Assembly: GCA_009760855.2 (NCBI GenBank)
Contig: WPIO01000049.1
Span: 1,724,501-1,788,500 of the forward strand
Direction of reading: 5' to 3'
Length of the DNA stretch: 64,000 bases
Source of the DNA: Cristatella mucedo
Taxonomy: Eukaryota; Bryozoa; Phylactolaemata; Cristatellidae
Part shown: positions 58,587 to 64,000 of the stretch, one piece after another
Layout of the letters: each line of letters starts with the position of its first letter
Position numbering within the stretch: position 1 is the first letter of the stretch
Notes under the pieces: model-generated
What the model was told of the DNA's origin: nothing
The model's input: the letters and a program-made list of their open reading frames with translations, nothing else
Database searches by the model: none
Program-made: the position numbers and the translations under genes

Positions 58587-60120
58587 GCCTAATAATAATA
58601 ATAATAATAATTCACTTGATAAAGCGCCCTCAGAGAACTTAACTCTCTCTAGGTGCTTTACATTTGCTGTAAAGTGAAATGCAATTGAATGGTAAGTAAA
58701 ATCATGCTTGAAAAACAAACCAAATGAATATGAATATGGTTAGGGGTGACATGCACAGGGTCAGCATGCACATGTGGTTAGTGGCAGCATGCACAGTGTC
58801 AGCACGCATAAGCACATCAAGGACGAATCACAGGCACCCACTAAATGCTGTCATAAATAGGTATTTTTAGGTTCCTTTTAAATGTGGTCAGGTCAGGGGA
58901 TGTTCTGACGCAGGTCGGGAGGGAGTTTCAGGCTTTGGGAGCATATGAACTAAATGCACGGTCTCCAAAGGATTTGAGGTTTGTACGAGGTATTTCTAGA
59001 CTGTTGGATTCCGAAAAACGGGTGGTACGATGCTTGGCCTGATGGGGTAGTATATCTGACAGATAGGCTGGGGCCATAGAATGAAGGGACCTAAAAGTGA
59101 GCGACAAAACCTTGAAGTCAATCCGTTGCTTGACTGGTAGCCAGTGCAGGTCGGCGAGAAGTGGTGTGATGTGGCAACTGCGACGCTCACGACAGACAAG
59201 CCTAGCTGCACAGAGTTTTGCACCAGCTGCAATCGCCTGATCGCACATGCTGGTAGGCCAGTAAGCAGTGAGTTGCAGAAGTCGAAACGGGATGTCACGA
59301 ATGCATGGACCAACTTAGACGTGGTATCTTTATCTAAACAAGCCCGAATTTTAGCAATGTTATTAAGCTGAAAATAGGCGGATTTGACTGTGGAGCTGAT
59401 ATGGTCGTCTAACGAGAGGTCGCTTTGGAATATGACACCTAGATTTCGAGCTGATTCAACTGGAGATATGCTAGCAGAGCCAATTTTGAGAGTCAGCCTT
59501 TCCAATCTCTGGATCACACTGGGTTTGCCCATAACTAGTAAGTTAGTTTTATCATCGTCAAGTTTTAGAAAATTTGCTGCCATCCATGTGCGGATGTCAT
59601 CAATGCATGCAGCTAGTGAGTTTAGAGAATTTGAGGTGCTCGAAGGCTGGGAGGGATCAAAGCAAAGGTACAACTGAGTGTCATCCGCATAGAAGTGAAA
59701 GCCTAGATTGTGCTTGGCAATCAAATCAGCAAGAGGCAGAGTATAAACCGTGAAAAGAACCGGACCTAGCACTGACCCCTGAGGTACTCCATATTTCAGA
59801 GGTACTTCAGATCATCTTTGTCCATTCACGTCAATACTCTGGAGTCTCCCACTGAGATAGAACCTGAACCACTGCAGAGCAGTGCCAGTGATGCCCAGGC
59901 GAGATGAGAGGCGCTCTAGAAGAACTTTGTGATCGATGGTATCAAAAGCTGCCGAAAGATCAAGCAAAACAAGCAGAGACACTCTACCCATGTCTGCATT
60001 CCTAAGTAGTTCGTTGTATACCCTAAGCAATACTGACTCTGTGGAGTGATTAGCTCTAAAGCCAGACTGGAACTTACTAGCAAGGTGTTACTCTCTTGAG
60101 CCTCAAACCCTCTTGCCAGG
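58587..60120 (-). mobile_element. LINE-A, longest copy (most of the RT domain plus 3' UTR)
   Basis: Minus strand: ESVLLRVYNELLRN, LLVLLDLSAAFDTIDHKVLL, LGITGTALQWFRFYLSGRLQ, VPQGSVLGPVLFTVYTLPLA, HFYADDTQLYLCFD (catalytic YADD), [53 protein letters not shown], then the [11 protein letters not shown] end, 3' UTR, hairpin and (ATT)n. One in-frame TGA after NGQR and a frameshift near RLQLVQNS break the frame. The 5' end (endonuclease) is missing. Domain order and tail indicate the L2/CR1 group. Confidence 0.96.
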
Positions 60121-60614
60121 ATTGATGGAAACCCATTGCAGGCGAGCACGACACAATACAGCAATGCAAGTGTTGAATGTCTGACGTGAGGTAGCTACCA
60201 GGAGATGCTGTTTGCCAATACTTCATAGCCCCGCTAGCCGGTCGCTTTAACTCTCGCTAGCACTAGAGCAACAGTTCACGAGCCGACCAGCAGCTTCTGG
60301 TCTGGATAGTCGAGGTACATGGACAGAGGCACAGACAGGCGGCGCCAGGCAGCGCTGCAGTGGCCTGGGCGAACAGGTACAGGCAGGTACGGAGAACAGG
60401 TACAGACCTTCGGTCGAGCCTGCTTCGGTGTCAAAGGTATCACAAAGGCGTCGTGCGTTTTCTGAAGAGAGAGAGAGAGAGAGATATATATATATATATA
60501 TATGAAGCTTAAAGAGTACACACGGCAAACCGGAACTTCGGCTTCTTTGTACTCGACTGACGAGGCTTGCCTTTCACGTTCGAGTGTAATAGAGAAAGAT
60601 TGCCGAAAACTTAC
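60121..60614. other. Intergenic or NuMA-like 3' region
   Basis: Holds a short (GA)n(TA)n at 60466-60503. Two minus-strand frames near 60340-60247 could be a last exon, but neither is decisive. Confidence 0.35.
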
Positions 60615-61969
60615 ATGAGAAGACAATCTCTCGCACGTGTTCTCAGCTTGATCCGGCTGCGAAGCGTCGGGGACTCGATCAACGGCAAACGTCTCTCTCC
60701 GCTGCTGCTGCAACAGATTGCTGCAGCGTCACGCAGCGACTGCCAAGCCGCTGCTCGTGTGCAGCAGTGTGTCACGTGAGCATTCATCACAGTGCGATAA
60801 ATGCTCGAGAGCGAACCAGATCAACCATCGGGCGATCCTATTGCTATGCCGGATGGAGGCAGCCAACGAAACAGGTCGTACACAGCCTTGCACTAGAATA
60901 TCACTAGGGATAGAGATAACAATGTAGCGCACTAAATTGCTTCAATAGCTTCTAGGCTCTCCGATAAGAGCACACTTTAGATGCCTCTACGACGTCATCA
61001 GTGAAATCCTTTGATCATCTTTCTCAAGGCTCCGAATACACCTGATACATACTAACTATACCAGCTTCTCACAACGAGGCTTTGCTCTGCAGACACGTGA
61101 CATGCCACGGCGAGGCTGACGAGCGGGGAGCCCCTTACGGGGCAGCGATGCCCTACCTCCTCCCCTCCCCCGGGCAGCACCGGGGCATCGTCCGAGTCCG
61201 GGCCACACGAACGTGGCACTTAAGAAATAGACGGTTGCCTGAAGCCAAGCATTTCGAAGATGGCTACCCAAGCAGGTACCAATAGGACAAAAATCCGAGG
61301 TTGCGCAAGCTAACGTCAGCCTAGTAAGGAAATAATGCAAAGCAGTCAGCAATGAGGACAGTGTTATGCAAGTTGTTCCACAGCCCATGGTCAGGGGCAA
61401 TATGAGACGAAACGAACAATCTCTACTGACGAGGGAACGCAATTCCAATTTAACACGACGAACGCAATGAAGCTCCCCTCCCCAACCGTCGCAGTAGATA
61501 GACTTCTGCTGCACCCTTGCACTGTTGCCACTTCCGGTTTCCCTCATCCAAATAACGGCCGCCGCCTACCTTCAAAGGGACGCTCCTTCCATTCGCCTCG
61601 CGGCCACCAGAGGGCGCCACTGCTTCGGGCTGAGGGTGTGCTCTGGTGGCGCACCTGCTGCTCGAGATCGAAGAAGAGGCTGGTGACTTGTTCCTGATCT
61701 GCAATAGGCATTTCAAAGTTCAAAGTTCAGTGCAACGCTTCCGCTTTGTTAGGCGCTCCCGCTGGCGACAAAGGATGGGGCAACAGCTTGACAGCATGCA
61801 TCCGAGCATGCGAGCGGTGCAAAATTGCGAGAAAAAAGAAGAAAGAGAACTATTTCTTTATCTCAACACTGGAGCCGATTGTTACGGCAGGCGACTTCGT
61901 CTACATACAATGCGCACATAGGGCATACGTTTGCAGGCACGTTTAAGGGCTCGCCCCCACTCCCACGCC

Positions 61970-62002
<33 letters not shown>

Positions 62003-63617
62003 CATTTGCCTGCCTTTCACGCGTCTGCCTCTGAATCTGTCATTCTCTCTGTAAGTGCGAGCGCCGAGCGGCCGCTTACCTTGGCAGCCGAGGGCGAGCA
62101 GGCGAGGTCGAGCAGCAGAGCTGCTTCCTCGTGCGTGGCACCCAGCTGCCGCTTTCTCGACGGCTGCTGCTGCTGCTGAGACGACGACGACAGGCTACTT
62201 CCGCTGCTCTGACGAGCCGACGACGAAGACGAGGATGGCGTTGGAGGAGGCGCCGCCACCCGACCGGGCTCCGATGCTGCCGCCGCAGGTGCGTCTTGCA
62301 GCTCAAGCGCGTACACCGAGCGCATGTGCGGCAGGCAGAGCGTGTTCCGGCGCCGCAGCTCCTGCAGTCGAGACTCGTCGCTTGCCAGGTACGCAGCTGT
62401 TACCGAAGAGAGTGCACGTGTAAGGGGCCGAGAAAGTCACGTGACATACATTGCAGCCACGTGGTGCAGCAAGTGGTGCCGGACACTGCCGACATTTGCT
62501 ATTTGCTCTCCGTCTCTCTGAGGCCTGCCTTTACAATAGAAATGGCTGGTTTTGCTGCACAGACTAAGAACTCTGCTGGTAGAAAAAAGGCACGATCCAA
62601 GAAGTAAATAATTAAAAAAAAATAGCAAAAAAGGAAAAATATAGACTCGCTACTTTGAGGCTCAATTTTCCTAGCAGATCTCTTCGCGAGCAGGCAGCGG
62701 CAGCGTTGAACCGACGTTGTTCCACGAGGCAAACGAGGCAGCGGCTAGCGAAAGCACAGCGGCCTCCGCGCCAGGCTGCTCGGCGCTGCGACTTGATGCT
62801 GTTCGGTGGAAGCACATGCGGCAGGGAATGAGCCGGACGCCAGGGGGCGGGGCGAACACGAAATCCCTTTAACCTACCGCACAGCAGCAGCAGCAGCATA
62901 CTGGACACGCGCTGCACGCCCATCTGTCACGGCCTGACTGTCGCTTGCTCAGCGTGGCACGTGCTCGCACGCGCGGGACTGGTGTGCTCCACACAAGGTG
63001 GTCGCCTCCGGTTGCTTAGCGCCACCGGAACGCTTTGTGGTGGCAGCCTATCGATTGCCTTTGCACTAATCACGAGGCTTGCTGTTTAATCCCAAAAAGG
63101 CAGCTGACCAGCAAGCGATATCATCACCACCCAAGATGCAGCGCCAGCCTATAAAGATGCTTCCGGCACAGACCAGCCCAGCCGATGACGCTGCCGAGCT
63201 CTTCCACGGCACGCACTCGCAAGCAGCAAGACTGGGCAAGCCTGGGCAAGCCGAGACTCGCACAGCCTAATACCGACTATGACTTACACGCAGACGAGGC
63301 CGAGGAGTGCAAAGTCACGAACGGCGCAGGCGCACCGGCCAGCGTGGCTCGACGAGTCGACGACGGCGAGATGGCGGCGGCGGCCACGGTCGGCTGAGGT
63401 GCTGGCGCCTTGGCTGGTGGCCGGCTACAAAGTGCAAAGGGCAATCGGAAACTGCAGCCGACAGAGCAAGAGCTCACACGACGCACTGTCGAAGCGGTCG
63501 TTCTCAGGGCGAGCCGAGCGAGTGAGGGTGTTCGAGGCGCCGAGCGGCAGACGATTTAGCAAGTGAGGCTTAGCTGGATCGCTCGGCTGAGACCGGCTAG
63601 CAGGGCAAGCGTTTCGG
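60615..63617 (-). CDS. NUMA1: NuMA-like C-terminal exons (partial gene, continues past the right edge)
   Basis: Four minus-strand exons can be linked in frame: 63617-63480, 63424-63288, 62396-62080, 60707-60615. Junction phases agree throughout and three of the four donors are good (two GTAAGT, one GTAAGC). The third exon carries RLQELRRRNTLCLPHMR followed by SVYALELQD. This matches the human NuMA tail pattern RIAELQQRNRVCPPHLK then TCYPLESRP, just upstream of its microtubule and LGN-binding region. Then come a Ser/Gln-rich low-complexity stretch and a basic SRKRQL patch. The first two exons are rich in Ser, Pro and Ala like the NuMA tail but have no decisive motif. The last one (QQRRETFAVDR) is tentative. 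The coiled coil and N-terminus would lie beyond 64 kb. The terminal exon and stop were not settled; an acceptor near 60340 leading to a stop near 60247 is one possibility. Confidence 0.55.
60710..62075. other. Putative intron of the NuMA-like gene
   Basis: No conserved coding motif seen. (CT)n at 61973-61998. Confidence 0.4.
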
Positions 63618-64000
63618 CTAAGACAAACAAACAGGCTGCACAAAGGACCGCCGTGTGACGCTGACACTCCAACAATGCACATTTTGCCACGACGCCCGTG
63701 TCGTTGCCCGAGGTCGACAGCAGCAGAGATGTTCAACCTCGGTAACAATCTCTGTGGCAAAAGCCATACCTGTCCGAGTCGAAACTATCTTGGCTCGGGA
63801 GAGTCTCGTCCGACTGCAATGCTGCTATACCTAAAACGAGGATACAAAAAATCGCCACTTACATCACACTGATCCCAAGGACGCTGTGGTACGCTCGGAC
63901 GGCCACTCAGGAAGTCCCCCGAATAGGAGCCGCTTACAGGCAACTGCATGCAATGATAGGGCGATTAGGCCGAGCAGACGCATCGGGAGCCATCGCTGCG

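Overview
The window is animal nuclear DNA. Two spliced host genes are complete, part of a third is recognisable, and most of the rest is LINEs, SINEs, cut-and-paste DNA transposon fossils and long microsatellites. There are no operons, ribosome-binding sites, CRISPR arrays or rRNA genes, and I saw no LTR or virus-like element. The proteins are clearly orthologous to vertebrate ones but divergent, which suggests an invertebrate or an early-branching chordate. The phylum cannot be fixed from sequence reading alone.

Layout. 1-24.6 kb: I recognise no host gene. The stretch holds nested L2/CR1-like LINE pieces, two tRNA-derived SINE families (called SINE-A and SINE-B here), a Tigger/pogo transposase fossil, a near-perfect 80-bp palindrome, several GC-rich stretches, and long (CT)n, (GA)n, (CA)n and (TA)n arrays. 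24.8-40.3 kb, plus strand: PPME1 (protein phosphatase 2A methylesterase 1), 15 exons, 423 codons, all exon phases consistent. Its second intron reads as a U12-type AT-AC intron. Introns 1 and 12 carry Tc1-like fossils. 40.3-46.0 kb: intergenic, with SINEs, LINE pieces and microsatellites. 46.0-54.5 kb, plus strand: RNF121 (membrane RING E3 ubiquitin ligase), 7 exons, 329 codons. 54.5-60.6 kb: intergenic, with the longest LINE copy (58.6-60.1 kb, minus strand). 60.6-63.6 kb, minus strand: four linked exons resembling the C-terminal tail of the spindle protein NuMA (NUMA1); the gene continues past the right edge.

Context. PPME1, RNF121 and NUMA1 all lie in human 11q13.4 (from memory), and RNF121 and NUMA1 are convergent neighbours there as here. 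The window therefore looks like a preserved piece of an ancient animal linkage group. The three proteins have no obvious shared pathway: PPME1 demethylates PP2A, RNF121 is an ER/Golgi ubiquitin ligase, and NuMA organises spindle poles.

The repeats form a coherent system. The LINE called LINE-A here ends in a small hairpin followed by (ATT)n. SINE-A has a tRNA-like head and a closely related tail, as expected if it borrows the LINE machinery. LINE-B is a second L2-like family with a different tail. Several copies are inserted into one another and give relative ages.
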